A stretch of 64,000 bases of DNA from Oscarella lobularis. Taxonomy: Eukaryota; Porifera; Homoscleromorpha; Homosclerophorida; Oscarellidae. Below, one piece after another: positions 30,470 to 42,900 of this stretch. Below the pieces are notes generated by a model. That model saw nothing but the letters and a program-made list of their open reading frames with translations, was not told the DNA's origin and made no database searches. The number at the start of each line of letters is the position of its first letter. Position 1 is the first letter of the stretch. The stretch is taken from assembly GCF_947507565.1 (NCBI RefSeq), contig NC_089183.1, forward strand, positions 2,046,001 through 2,110,000, in the 5' to 3' direction. The position numbers and the translations under genes are program-made.

Positions 30470-32397
30470 GGAGCCGACCACCAGAGTTGTACGGGTGGAG
30501 CCCGTATAACGGCGGAGGGAGGCTCTCTCAAACGTGATCTTAGGGCCGGAAGTGTCTGTCTGTCTGTCTGTATGTCTGTTCGTCACGCTCGGTATTGTGA
30601 CGTAACTTAAAAACCCGTTTTTTCGTACAGCGCATGCGCGACATGGGGCCCAAAACGGTGACCCGAAAAAGGCGATTTACGGCGCGGATAAAGCGTTTTT
30701 TCTTTCATAAACGAAAAAAATGCTTAGAAACCCTTATTTCCAATTGATCTGTGCTATTTTCCGTGTTATAAATGCCCTGAGAAACCGAAACGACGGTTTT
30801 GATTGTTACGCTCTGACGTCACAATCAAAAGTATCCACTCATGTACAGTATGTGGGTGGGTACGTACGTACGGGTAACAGGAAATATGACCCGTACACAT
30901 GCATAGGTCCTCCTCAATACACACAGAGCACATTATCAAATAGGGCTTGTGCACGTGACGTCACAGGCGACGTCACAGTCTTTTGTTTGGGCATAACGCG
31001 CGTTAGGGTTTCAGAAATTGTCCTCTGTCTGCGCGATACTACCTTTCTTCCGCGTAACCACCATAAGATATATAGAAGCATGCTATAGGCGTCGTTCGGC
31101 GCCTATTCCGTGGTATTTCTCCGTGTTTTCGGCGAGTTATATCGATGAATGGGCGGGGACTTCCGACGAAATGGGCGTTTTCGATGTGCTCTCATTCCTC
31201 ACCAAAGCATCCGATTGCACCGAGACTTTACCACGTTATAGGCACATGATTGATCTTCACATTCATGGCCAAGATCTGGCAAGAAGAGGTTTAGTTTCGC
31301 ACTTTGGGTCCTGTTTGTAACACCACTTAGCGCACGCGCTTCAACTCCTTCTTTCTCGTTTCTGTAGTTCTAACTCCCTGTGTCGTCGATGGAATGTTGA
31401 GAGAAGGTATTAGTTTGTACCTCGCCACGAAATCGCGAATGTGAACACACTATTTCGCGCCCTAATCAGGCACCACAGCTCAAGGACGCAGCGCTTCTGC
31501 TGAGAATGCAGCTACGCTAATTCATGCACATAATTAACCAACGGCGTTCTTTTCTGCATAATGTACAGTGCGTCCTTGGGCTGTGGTGCGTGATACGGCG
31601 CGAAATTGTGTGCGAACATTTGAGATTGCGCGGCGGGATACAAAGTTATGCCTTCTCTCGACATGCGCGACATACGAAATCCATGGCACAGGGAGTTAGA
31701 ACCACTGAAACGAAAAAAAAGCGAAAAAAAGCGTTGAAACACGTGCGCTAAGTGGTGCTACAAACAGGGCCCAAAGTGCGAAACTAAACCTCTTCTTGCC
31801 TGGTCTTGGCCATGAATGTGAAGATCAATCATGTGCCTATAACGTGGTAAAGTCTCGGTGCAATCGGATGCTTTGGTGAGGAATGAGAGCACATCGAAAA
31901 CGCCCATTTCGTTGGAAGTCCCCGCCCATTCATCGATATAACTCGCCGATATCACGGAGAAATGTCACGGAATAGGCGCCGAACGACGTCTAAATCATGC
32001 TTCTACATATCTTATGGTGGTTACGCGGTAGAAAGGTAGTATCGCGCAAATAGAGGACATTTTCTGAAAGCCTAACGCGCGTCATGCCCAAGCAAAAAGC
32101 TGTGACGTTGACTCTGACGTCACTGTGCACAAGCCCTATACAGTACGTCAGGAAAGCGCCTAATTAGGAAAACATTGCAATCTTGCAAGTATTTACAGTA
32201 TGTAGGTAGGACTGAGCTGTAGTAGCTAAAACGGCTGTAATGACCACGTGAATATGTGACAACATAACTTATGTTGTCATAACATAGTGTGATGTAATAC
32301 TTTTTGACGTCACACTATGTTATGCACTCGCGTACGGTAAGCGGTGGGAGGCTCTGCATGATGGCAACACGGTGAACACCGGGCCATCATTCTCTAG
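30470..32397 (+). mobile_element. Helentron-like non-autonomous repeat (HINE), copy 4, interrupted
   Basis: Same 5' tip (GGAGCCGACCACCAGAG), a TCTG microsatellite near 30555, a conserved core and 3' hairpin ending TCTCTAG; flanks T/T. It is split by a foldback element at 30943-32136. With copy 5 it shares an extra palindromic insert (ACATAACTTATGTTGT) near the 3' end that copies 1-3 lack, so copies 4 and 5 form a subfamily. Confidence 0.75.
30943..32136. mobile_element. 1.2-kb foldback element, arms almost the full length
   Basis: The ends read GGGCTTGTGCAC inward, and similarity of the two arms runs nearly to the centre near 31540, giving arms of about 590 bp. Each arm holds the same short ORF (about 31115-31320 plus; 31758-31955 minus; both read SYIDEWAGTS and RYRHMIDLHIHGQD) with only three residue differences. 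All base differences I see in that ORF change the protein, so selection on it is not supported. The flanks are TA-rich (AAATA/TATAC), consistent with a TA-type target. No transposase. Confidence 0.8.
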
Positions 32398-32602
32398 TTA
32401 GCTAAGAAAATTTGAGCGACCACGCCCACATTCAAAAGGAATCTTTTCATTCTAATTGGCCAGACCAATAGTGGCTCTAAATTTACGATTGCCAGTGGCT
32501 GGAAACTTGTGGCAAGAATATCAAGAACGTTTGCGCTTGAATAATTGAATGACTTTCTGGCAATCGTTCCAGAATTGCCACAGATAGGTTTCACCAGGTT
32601 AT

Positions 32603-32685
32603 GGAGCCGACCACCAGAGTTGTACGGGTGGAGCCCGTATAACGGCGGAGGGAGGCTCTCTCAAACGTGATCTTAGGACCGGAAG

Positions 32686-32732
<47 letters not shown>

Positions 32733-33336
32733 TCGCTCCGTATTGTGACGTCACATAAGAAAAACCCTCACTTTGTAAAGCGCATGCGTGACATAGGGCC
32801 GAAAACGGTGACCCGAAAAAGGCGATTTACGGCGCGAATAAAGCGTTTTTTCTTTCATAAACGGAAAAAATGCTTAGAAACCCATGTTTCCAATTTATCT
32901 GTGCTATTTTCCGTGTTATAAATGCGCTGAGAAACCGAAACGACAGTTTTGATTGTCACGCTCTGACGTCACAATCAAAAGTATCCACATGTGGGTGGGT
33001 ATGTACGTACGGGTAACAGGAAATATGACCCGTACACAAGCATAAGTCCTCCTCAATACACACAGAGCACATTATCAAATACAGTACGTCAGGAAAGCGC
33101 CTAATTAGGAAAACATTGCAATCATGCAAGTATTTACAGTATGTAGGTAGGACTGAGCTCTAGTAGCTAACGGCTGTAATGACCACGTGAATATGTGACA
33201 ACATAACTTATGTTGTCATAACATAGTGTGATGTAATATTTTTTGACGTCACACTATGTTATGCACTCGCGTACGGTAAGCGGTGGGAGGCTCTGCATGA
33301 TGGCAACACGGTGAACACCGGGCGATCATTCTCTAG
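32603..33336 (+). mobile_element. Helentron-like non-autonomous repeat (HINE), copy 5
   Basis: A complete 734-bp copy with the longest microsatellite, about eleven TCTG units from 32688. The core, subterminal GCGGTGGGAGGCTC and terminal hairpin are kept; the last stem has one change (GGCGATCAT). Flanks are T/T. It ends 16 bp before a TATAAAAG box. Confidence 0.75.
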
Positions 33337-35600
33337 TTAGCAAAACATTGTGTATAAAAGTGTCTCACGAGGCCGGAGAGTGCATTGTTCACCTCCGACT
33401 CTCAGGCTGCTCAACGGTTCTACGTCGTCTCTCTGTCCGGCTTTCTTGAAGCAGTTCATGCTGAAATTTTCATATCTTTTTGTTTTCTAATTAGTCTGCA
33501 CGCAGGTTTTGTAGCGTACGCTAGGCGCCCCTGCTTCAAAGGAGCACCGTGGTTTATCTAAGGCATCCTTTGCCTTGCAGCATCCTAGGCAAGCGCAAAC
33601 GATTCCTCCTCCAAAGCAGGTAGTTTTCTCCGCCAAATCGTGGTCTTCCTCGCTCATTTTAGACTATGGCTACGCAAGCAATCGACAGTAGCTGACGGAC
33701 ACCCGAAGTTTGATCGAAACCTGCAATTAAACTATTCCTCTTCTTGCGAGAATGTCGCGGTGCGTTCAGGAGCAAAGGGTTTTGCAGTCGCCTTCGATCA
33801 TCGGATCGAGGCCCCGCGCGAGGAACCCGAACCAGTCGCACGAACACTGCAGCGTGACGCAATCAGCGCTCTTTGTTAAGGACTTATACTCAGAAAGAGA
33901 ATACCTTCTGCAGCAGGTACTAATAGGTCCATAACCGCTACCGTATTCCAACCGCGCTTCATGCAAACTTATCCGTGAGACGTCTTACATTCGAACTGGA
34001 TAGATGAGACTATGAAATGCTGTCATTGCCTGAGTCGGATCCTTCGTGTGTGCGCCGCGCCAAAAAACACAGGGCCGTATCTGACTGACCACAGTAAAGA
34101 TGACATCAGACGACAACTGCATGACAGAAATCAGACTTCAGTAGAGACACGACAATTGTTACGTTTACACGTCACACAGCAAAATGATTTATACTTGATT
34201 TTCAGGTTGCACGTAGAGTAAATAGAATCGCCACACGTCGGCGGGAATTTTGGTGCTGGGTTTCTCTGGTCAGTTTGATCCCCTGGCTGACCCTAGCCGA
34301 TCCGCTCGATAGTTCTAAAATGCGCTAGCCAAAGTTCTAAAATGCGCTAGCCAAAGAACAACGCATGGAGCAGGGCATGGAGAGAGGAGACGGACGAAGT
34401 TTAGCGAAGCTCAAGGGCCCTAGCAACCGGAGCCGGTTCTCGACCGATGCGTATGGCAAGTTAATTCAAACTGACAAAGAGTCGTACAAAGTGAGTAAGA
34501 TCGTTTCTTGAGGTTGGCATATCATGAGCCAGTAATTCTGCCGCTATCAGCTATGATGAGCGCGTCTGAAGCTCAAAAAGCGTCATTCTAGCAAAGAAAA
34601 GCGCCTACTACCCCGCGACCGAAAGGGGCCCCCGAATACCGCAGAGGACTCAGCATGCGTCACGCTTATCAAAGTCGATCCTTAGGCGAAAAGCTAGCCA
34701 TATAGAATAGAATGAGAAGGACCAGAAGACCAATAGCAAAAGATAGAGTGGTATGCTTTCTTTCCTGGTTATATCTCCGTTATCTCTCTTCCAATTGGCG
34801 GTCGCCTGAACTAGGAGCGCGAGGAACCCGAACCCGCCGCGTGAACGAAAAAGGAACGCTCCAGTTTTGCGCAATTATTTGCAAATTAGGGACTCATTCG
34901 GAAGATGATCCAACGTCATTAGTCCTTTTTATCTAATCGTGTGTTCTCCGAGTTCCCGTCAGCGATCGAGTCTATCTTCGGCGGTCAAAACTATCTGAAA
35001 AAAACATCCGACGCTATTTATCGGTAGATCATGAGATCGTCAACAACACGTTGAAATGAAATGCGTCGTTTGTAATAGCCAGCTTGACAGTACCTCCGAT
35101 GTTATGTCTTTCACTTGCCATGGCAGTTATAGCCGTTGCAGCAATATGCACAAGGAGGGGATACCCAGAAAGCAAATTTACAAACTGGCAAAGCAAACGC
35201 ACGCGGAATATCGGCCGGAAGCTAGGAAATGTGCATGGTGAGTCATCCATTCTTGACACATTCGTAGCTCACAGATTATTGCGTGAAGTCAAAGGGTGAT
35301 GCGCGCGGCTTTGAAACAGTCCATGAATGAGTACAGTATTACCACTTGTCTAATAACCATAAAATAACGATAAGAGACATAATACAAATAACAATAAAAC
35401 ACAGTCAGGAAATGCTTCCTCTTATCTAAATAAAAAGCCTAAATAAGTTTACCGAAAATTATTCCAGCAACCAAAGGCATAAAAGACTAAAAAAAAGTGC
35501 TGAGGGCGAGAGGTGATTTGGGAGTATGCGTGCAACTCTGAGTAACGAATACATCATATTTTTGTGACGGTGACTCAAACTGTACATGTGTCACTGTGGT
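33337..35600. other. Mostly gene-poor; possible small cysteine-rich peptide remnants
   Basis: Minus-strand cysteine-rich frames occur at 33487-33606 (CACLGCCKAKDALDKPRC) and about 33770-33960 (STCCRRYSLSEYK, then CVTLQCSCDWFGF). A related phrase (GCGCGAGGAACCCGAAC on the plus strand) recurs near 33817 and 34819, suggesting duplication. A short ATG-started ORF at 35056-35241 (plus) has CVVC and two more cysteines but no recognisable family. Nothing else is supported. Confidence 0.25.
33353..33360 (+). promoter_or_regulatory. TATA box (TATAAAAG)
   Basis: A consensus TATA box directly after Helentron copy 5. About 110 bp downstream is ATGCTGAAATTTTCATATC, a signal-peptide-like start that stops after ten codons unless spliced. 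No full downstream gene was resolved, so the promoter call rests on the box alone. Confidence 0.35.
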
Positions 35601-37884
35601 TCAGTGCAAGTCTAAAAGGAGTGATAAGCAAACGCCTAGCACAACAAGAAACTTACCATGAAAAATTTCGGTCACTTTATTTGAGTAGCCGACGTCAGGG
35701 TCCTTCACGGCATTGATGAAATGTCTACGGGTTGCTCTCGCGCCGAACTTGTTTACCCACGAGTCTAGCATCTGAAGAGCACCGTCGATATCGCTGCGTT
35801 TCTCTCCAAACGCATAAATTTCAAAAGGTTCAAAAGGTTCTGGTCCCAAAATCCTCCCAATATTATGCCACTTGGGTTGAATGCATTGGGCCGCTCTGGA
35901 TCTTTCTTGCGGGGTCATCGGCGTATCAAAGAACTCGTCTTTAAATGAAGAAGTGGCATCTAAAAAGCAGATAAACATGATCCTTCCTCGGTTGTTTACA
36001 CTTACCAACGCGAGAAGTCTCAGGTGCTTGAAGTAGAGTGTCCTTCCCCAAATCACCAAAACAGCTGCTAACTACATTCCCTAAATCACTCTCTTGTAAG
36101 GCATCAGTAAGAACAGAAACAACAGCGTTTTCTCCAGACTGCTCTAACCAATCCTCTAATATTTGAAGAACTTGACTTGCGTCAATTTCGTCTGCTACTG
36201 GGCTAGGACAATTGACGTCAAGGATACGAGCGAGGTCCCTGATTTGCTTTGTTGTAGAGCAAAACCGACTCACTTCCCTTGCAACCAATGTCGCATCTTG
36301 TATAACACGACTTCCACACGATGAAAAATAAGCATGAATAGCAACTAATCCTTGCTTCCAAACTGCCATCGGTGGAAAGGTTATGGGATTTCCTGAGCAA
36401 TTCAGATACTCTAACCTTCCAAGCGATGAAGGCAAACCCGTCAGTTGGCAATTGGCCACATCCAGTCTTTTGAGTAATGCTAAACTCAATGGCAATTTTT
36501 CTAGACCGCAGTCTCGCAATATGAGTTCTTCCAGGTTCTGCAGTTTTGACCCTATACCCTCAGGAAGATTTTTCAAATCACTGTTATTACTTAAAGAAAG
36601 CTTCTTTAGAGCTGTTAGATTACTCAAACTGCTTGGAAATTGTTGTAGACCACACCCTGACATGTCGAGTTCTTCCAGGTTCTGCAGTTTTGACCCTGTA
36701 TCCTCAGGAAGACTTTTTAGATTACTGTTTCCACTCAAATCAAGCTTCTTCAGTGCAGTTAGGTTTCTCAAACTATTTGGAAGGTGTCGTATATCACACC
36801 CACATATGTTGAGTTCTTCCAGGTTCTGCAATTTTGATCCTATATCCTCGGGAAGACTTTCCTATTTCTTGTTTTCACTCAAATTAAGATTTTTTAGTGC
36901 AGTTAGATTACTCAAGCTATTTGGAAGTTGTTGTAGACCACATCCCCAGAGGTTTAGTTCCTCCAGGTTCTTTAGTTTTGAACCTATATCTTTAGAGAGT
37001 CTTTTTAATTCACAGTTTCCACCTAAATCAAGCTTCTTCAGTGAAGTTAAGTTACTCAAGCTATTGGGAAGTTGTTGTAGGCCACACATCCACATGTTGA
37101 TTTCTTCCAGATTCTGCAGTTTCGACCCTATATCTTCAGGGAGACTTTTCAATCCACTGTTGCCACTTAAATCAAGCTTCTTCAGTGCAGTTAGGTTACT
37201 CAAACTAATTGGAAGCTTTTCTAGACCACATGAGGACACTTTGATTTCTTCCAGATTCTGCAGTTTAGACCCTATATCCTCAGGAAGACATTTCAATTCA
37301 CTGTTATCACTCAAATCAAGCCTTTTCAGTGCAGGTAGTTCACCAATTGGGAAGGGAAATTTTTGCAGACGACACTCAGTCAAGTTTAGTTCTTCTAGCT
37401 TCTGTAGCTTTGACCATTTCTCTTGAGAGAGATTCTCAAATCTGCTCTTCCATATCGGAGAAAACAGTGCTGCAGTAACCTTCTCGAGTGAAGTTTTTTG
37501 GATGGAAAGAGAAAGCAGTTCTCTTTGCGACTCTACTGCATTTGAAATGTTTTTATCGTCAACCCGGATTAGACATAGTTCCTTGAGACACAAAGGCAGA
37601 ATTGGTAGAGAGTAGCACTGACCGTCATTCTTCATTCGGCCAATCTGAACTCTTGCAATGCCATCCATACTCGCTAGTGAAGTATGTCGCGCAGCGGAAC
37701 AATCAATACCTAGGGCCGATACTTCAGTCAGGCGTGAAACGTCAAAGGGAAAGCTTTCACTTTCCAAAATAGCCTCATTATCACCTTCTATACAAAGGAC
37801 TGCATCTTCATCGTTAGAACAGCTTGAAGTTGAACAATGCCAGCTGTACGAAACAATCAGGCCTTCAAACCGCCAAAGTACCAC
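35601..37884 (-). pseudogene. LRR protein with two C-terminal death-fold domains, one in-frame stop
   Basis: The main exon (minus, 37884 to about 36020) encodes a short N-terminal region and about a dozen leucine-rich repeats in alternating long and short units (LEELNLWGCGLQQLPNSLSN, LTALKKLDLSGNSGLKSLPE). These are followed by a death-fold segment (KQIRDLARILDV...QVLQILEDWLEQSG). A GTAAGT intron of about 40 bp leads to a second death-fold exon (WHNIGRILG, ALQMLDSWVNKFG), and a last exon gives DLH and TGA at 35601-35603. LRR plus death domain resembles PIDD-type signalling scaffolds. An in-frame TAG at 36862-36864 falls at a conserved leucine of one repeat; the frame is otherwise open on both sides. 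It is either a recent pseudogene or an error. The true 5' exon is not resolved. Confidence 0.65.
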
Positions 37885-38270
37885 TGACTTACCGATCTTT
37901 TCGTCTCATGTGGCCGACAGTTTCTATTCGGTAAACGAAATTTTTGTATGGTACGTCCACTCCGCGCCTAAGAGCGCTAAGGGGCTGATCCGAGGTGAGA
38001 CCCCGTCGGATACCTACTGAGACCCCGACTGATTTAAATATAATTAATTCCCCCGAGACAGACTGAGACCCCTTCTGAGACCATGTGATACGCCAAATGA
38101 GAGTGATATTGAGACCCTAACTGATGCCAGTTGAGATCGAAACTGCATGATACCAATTTAGAAGTGAGACCCCAACTGATTCCGACTAATACCTGTTCTT
38201 CCAAACGACGTTTCTCTGCAGCGGAACTGGCGCTAAGATAAAGAATCAATGACGTATTATTAAAGCATTA

Positions 38271-39670
38271 TCAGAAACCGTATTGTGGAGATTTTGTTTG
38301 TACGGGTCTCAAGTTGTCCCCTAAAAAGAACGTTACGTAGAATGAAATTTCTGCGCCTTCGCCTACTCTTCTCAACCTCATTTGAGCTGATTGCTCTTCG
38401 AAACGACGCTTCTCTTCAGCACAACTCTCCACTGCTTCCTCCAATTGAGCGCATTGTCGTCGAAGGTGCTGCAACTCGCGCTCAATTCTTTCCATTTTGC
38501 GATTTCCAATTTGAGATGAACGTTCTGTTGCTCTCATTGACGAACGTACTTCTCGTTCGATTTTCATGTACGACTCGTTACTCGAATCTAAATTGGACAT
38601 TAATTCAATGCGGATTATTTATATTAATGAGCAGTACCAAGATGAAGACATTCGAGACCCCCATCAGAAACAAGAATGTCTGTAGTCTTGTCATCGTTCT
38701 GTACACAGTGAGATGTGTGATAATAAACGTTTTCAAATTGCTGACTGACGTCCATCTAAAAGTAATCAGTAAATAAAAAATGAGGATATCATTGTGACAA
38801 ACCTGATACGCTTTCTTATCATCAATATCCAAAACGTAAACACACTCAGAAGCACTAATATCGTCAGCACCGATGAGAAGACAAAGTAATTTCTCTTCTA
38901 ATCCTTCTTTCACTAATTGACAAATTGTATGACCCCCTCTTGGTGATGGGTTCACATCGAAATCAATTATTGTCCAGCTCTAATCAATATATTAGTATTA
39001 GACATTATTGATCTACAAACTACTTTATTTTGTCAATTCAAAATGATTGCGCGACTTTTCTTTTCCTTATCCATTCCAAGAAGAAATGCTCGATGTTGGT
39101 CAATTGTAGCCATTGAAGCAACAATAAGTGGTGCAGGTCTTGTTACACTCAATTCCAAATCCAGCCACATTCCTATGATAAATTTTAATTTGATAATACG
39201 TGATAGTTAATTAAAAACCTCTTTCATTTCCCTCTTCAAATTGAAATTCATAGATCTCATTATTGTAAAATCCTGTCTGAGTTGCCCCAGACTGGAGTTG
39301 GTCATGAGAAATCTTCTTGCTCTTTCCCCCATACATGATCATTCTCGATCCAATGGCACAGCAACAGCACTCTGAGCGTGGGGCCGGTTTCTTTCCTCCG
39401 ATGGGCGAGGCTACTTCGATCCATTCCATTTTCTTCGGATCGAGACGATAAACGATTCCGAGATAACTGAAGTCTTTCTTCATTCCCCCGTAGGAGTAGA
39501 TCATCTTGTCGATTACGACAGATCGTGCTCCGAAGTAAGGTGGAGGAATCGTTGGGCCACGAGCCAAATGACAGAGCCATTTTCTTTCCGACGCTGCAAC
39601 GCGTACATTCACAATCCAGATTGCATCGCGCACGCGCAGTGACAAAAACATTCGATTGCCAATCAAAGTT
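38271..39670 (-). pseudogene. Kelch/coiled-coil partial copy (family copy 4)
   Basis: The minus strand carries Kelch exons like those of copies 2 and 3: 39666 to about 39216 (ARSVVIDKMIYSYGGMKKDF, DPKKMEWIEVASP), about 39175-39035, about 38975-38805 (GGHTICQLVKEG, ECVYVLDIDDKKAYQ) and about 38760-38625 (HTSHCVQNDDKTTDILVSDG, stop). A coiled-coil exon at 38600-38271 (MERIERELQHLRRQCAQLEE) is nearly identical to the first exon of the kinase gene at 12076. The first Kelch blade is missing and sequence after about 38190 leaves the family, so no kinase domain remains. Truncated duplicate. Confidence 0.65.
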
Positions 39671-39955
39671 TCCTTATTGATTTTTCATTCTCTTGCTCGT
39701 CCAATTAAAAATGGCTAATATGAAATTCAGAAATACAGTAATACCATAAAACGCACAAGAAATGAGCCGGATGGCGTTTACAATGGCGCAAAATATTCCC
39801 CGACGAACCATAGATACATGGACTAGCTATAGTGTATCTATGGCACACAGCGGATGTGAAATTCGGACTCACGCTCATCTTTATTCCTCTCGCGCTCCGG
39901 ATGAACGCTTTCGTTAAGTTCCGCAGTTTTGGAAAGCGCTCTTCAGTCGTCCCAG

Positions 39956-42900
39956 ATGATGCTTGTTTTGCTTTTTGTAATTCTGAGCTACGGCTGTGCA
40001 GACGCTTTAACTGTAACTGCTCGAAATCACACATTAATCACCTAAACGCTACCGAAGACTATTTCCTACAGCTTCTCTCCGTTCACGAATCCATTCTAAA
40101 AAATCGTATGAGTTAGCTTCTAATTTATAAAGTTGTCACATTTTTCACTTAGAAAGTTGTGGAAACTATTCAATTTGCTCTGGCAGGTCTCCCTTTTGTC
40201 TGGTAAAATATCGCAATTCCACGGGGCAAATCTGCGCCTCCGAAGGTACTGTATATGCATGCTATTTATGAGCATCTAGGTTTTGCTCCATTTCAGGAGA
40301 ATTTAAACTTTGCCAAGAGTCAGAATGGTATGGTAAGTCAGTTTGTTCTTGCATGAAGTGCTATTTAGAAAACGAAAAACCTGTTTGCGGCACCGACGGA
40401 TGTACGTATCCCAGTTCCTGCAAGTTGTTCGAAAATTCCTGCGAAAAGGATCTGGATATCACAGTGGCATACAATGGACCTTGCGTCACCGCACCGCCTT
40501 CGACGTGCTCTCCATGCAATCGCCCTTCTGAAAGACGTCGTCCTGTAACAGTGCATTTTGACTCATGCCTCATGCGGCGCTTGGCAAAACACGCTCAGAG
40601 GCTTTTGGAGTGCAGTCGAACTGCAATAGAACGGTTTTTGCGTTTCTCTCCTCGACGAAATCGAGCTCCTAAAAGTCCAGACTCATTCTATGATGAAGTG
40701 GTTCATGCACTGAAATTGCTTGAGATTTTGGAAGTTGCCCGTTTTCGTGAGAAAATTGGACCACTGCCGCATTTAAGAAAATATTCATACAAGAATCTGA
40801 TAAACGGAACAAGGCTGTACAGGCATGCAGCTGTCGTTGACGCTTTATTGATTTTGGACGAGAATCGTCTTCTTTGCAAGCTATCCCATAATCTGCCAAG
40901 CATTCGAGAAGTTTTCAGCACAACTGTTGTTTTTCCGCATGCCCAGGAAGAAGCCAACGTCGTTCCTTATCATAACGGAAAAGTGGTGCAAAATTCTAAA
41001 CACCACCTCGTTACTTCTGACCGACTTGTGATTCGCTACTTTCGACCCATAGATGAGGGAGAGTATACGTTCGTTGTGTCCGGACGCTGTAAGCTCATCG
41101 TTCGTGCAGTTGTCAAAATACGAGGTATAGAAAGATGTATCGAAGCTTTACAAAATCCTGTAAATTGGATGCTCGGTTCTTTTGTCTTTTGCAGATGCAC
41201 CATGTATTGAAAACAATACCGTATTGTCGGAATATCAATCTCCCACAGTTTCTCGAAGTAAAAATTTTAAAAAGCGGTCCATCAATCAATATACGACTCC
41301 ATTTTTGATTTTATCAAACAGTGTCATTGTCAACTTGACTCTTGTTAACGTTAGTGTGGATGAGCTTATTTTGTTGAACGTGAATGGAAGTCAAGTCTCC
41401 TTTGTCAACGTCACTTGCAGAAAGCTACTACTTATTAACACGTTTACCACCAATCTTACCATTATTAATTCAACATTTGTCGATGTCAGTTACGTGAACA
41501 GCACTTTTGTGAATATGCACGCAAACAATAGCAATTGGATAAACGTTTCGATGGCTAACGTATCAATGTTTAATTGCCGGACTACAAATGTTACGTTTGC
41601 TAACGCTCGTTTTGTTAACTATACATCCGTCAATCTCACTTCTATCAACGAAACAAATATAAATGCGTCCGTTGTCAACTACGCTGAAATCGACTCAACT
41701 TTCAGCAACATAACATTAGTAGACATTTCATTTGTCAATGTCAGTTTTATCGATTGTGTTAAAACCAACGAGTCTTCATGGAATGTTAGTTACTCCAACG
41801 GAAAGATTGTCAACAGTTTAAACCAAAATGTTTTGGCTGTCAACTACACGACTATCAATACGTTGTTTAGTGAAGTTGTCATGCATAATGTTTCGTTCAT
41901 CAATTCCAGTTTTGTCAATTTTACCCAGGTAAACGTCACCAGTTGGAATGTTAGTTATTCCAACTTAACAGAGTACAACTCTTCTTCTAGCAACGTGCTA
42001 GAAGTGTGGAGTTCCAAGTATAACGCGACTTATTGCAATGTTTCTGTTGTTAACGGAACTTACCGCAACTGCACCTTACAAAACGTGTCTTTTGTCAATT
42101 CTAGCATTATCAACCTTACAGAAATGACCGTCGTTCGTTCCAATGTAAGTCTTGCCAATGTATTGGCACTCAACTGGACTCTAATTTATGTCCTGGACAT
42201 GAAGGGTTTGATGTTGGATGTTATCTATCGCAATTTGACTGTTCTTAGACTCACCCTGCAAAACGCAACTTTCTCTAACGTGCTAATAGCTGAATGCAAT
42301 GCAACAATTGTTACACTGGTCAGCGCTAGTTTTTCTAATGTGACCTTTATTAACATGACAACTTCAATGTGGACGTCAATTGACTCTACATCAGCGCTGG
42401 AATTCAACGTCAATGGAACGTGGTCTAATTACACAGCTATTAATGCAACTCACTGCAACATTACGTCTCGCAACGTTTCCTATATTGACTCTGTAATTGC
42501 CAACGTGTCTGCGAATAATATCACTCAATCGTACGTTTCGTGGAAAAACTGCACCATCGTTAATTCAACGGTGCAAAACTACTTTTTTGGAAGTGCATCG
42601 TACGCCAATTGCAACTTTTCCAATGTAACACAAATCAGCGGATTTCTTGAAAACGTTATCTTTACAAACGTGACAGCATGGAACTGGACGTTACTTAACT
42701 TGACGTCAATCAACGAAACAAATCAATTCATGTCATTGTACAATTACACTGCCACTAATCTAAATTTCCAAAATCTAACTAATCTAAACGTGACTGTCTT
42801 AGGCTCTACCCTTGTCAACTGTGTTGAAATTAATGTCACTAAATCGAATTTGACGTTGGTTAACGTAGCAATGATTAACTGCACCTTCTCCATGTTATTT

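Noticed and set aside
36383-37426. A 347-codon plus-strand ORF opposite the LRR gene
   Set aside because: It is the antisense shadow of regular leucine-rich repeats; repeating codons keep the opposite frame open. The minus strand has clear LRR and death-fold motifs.
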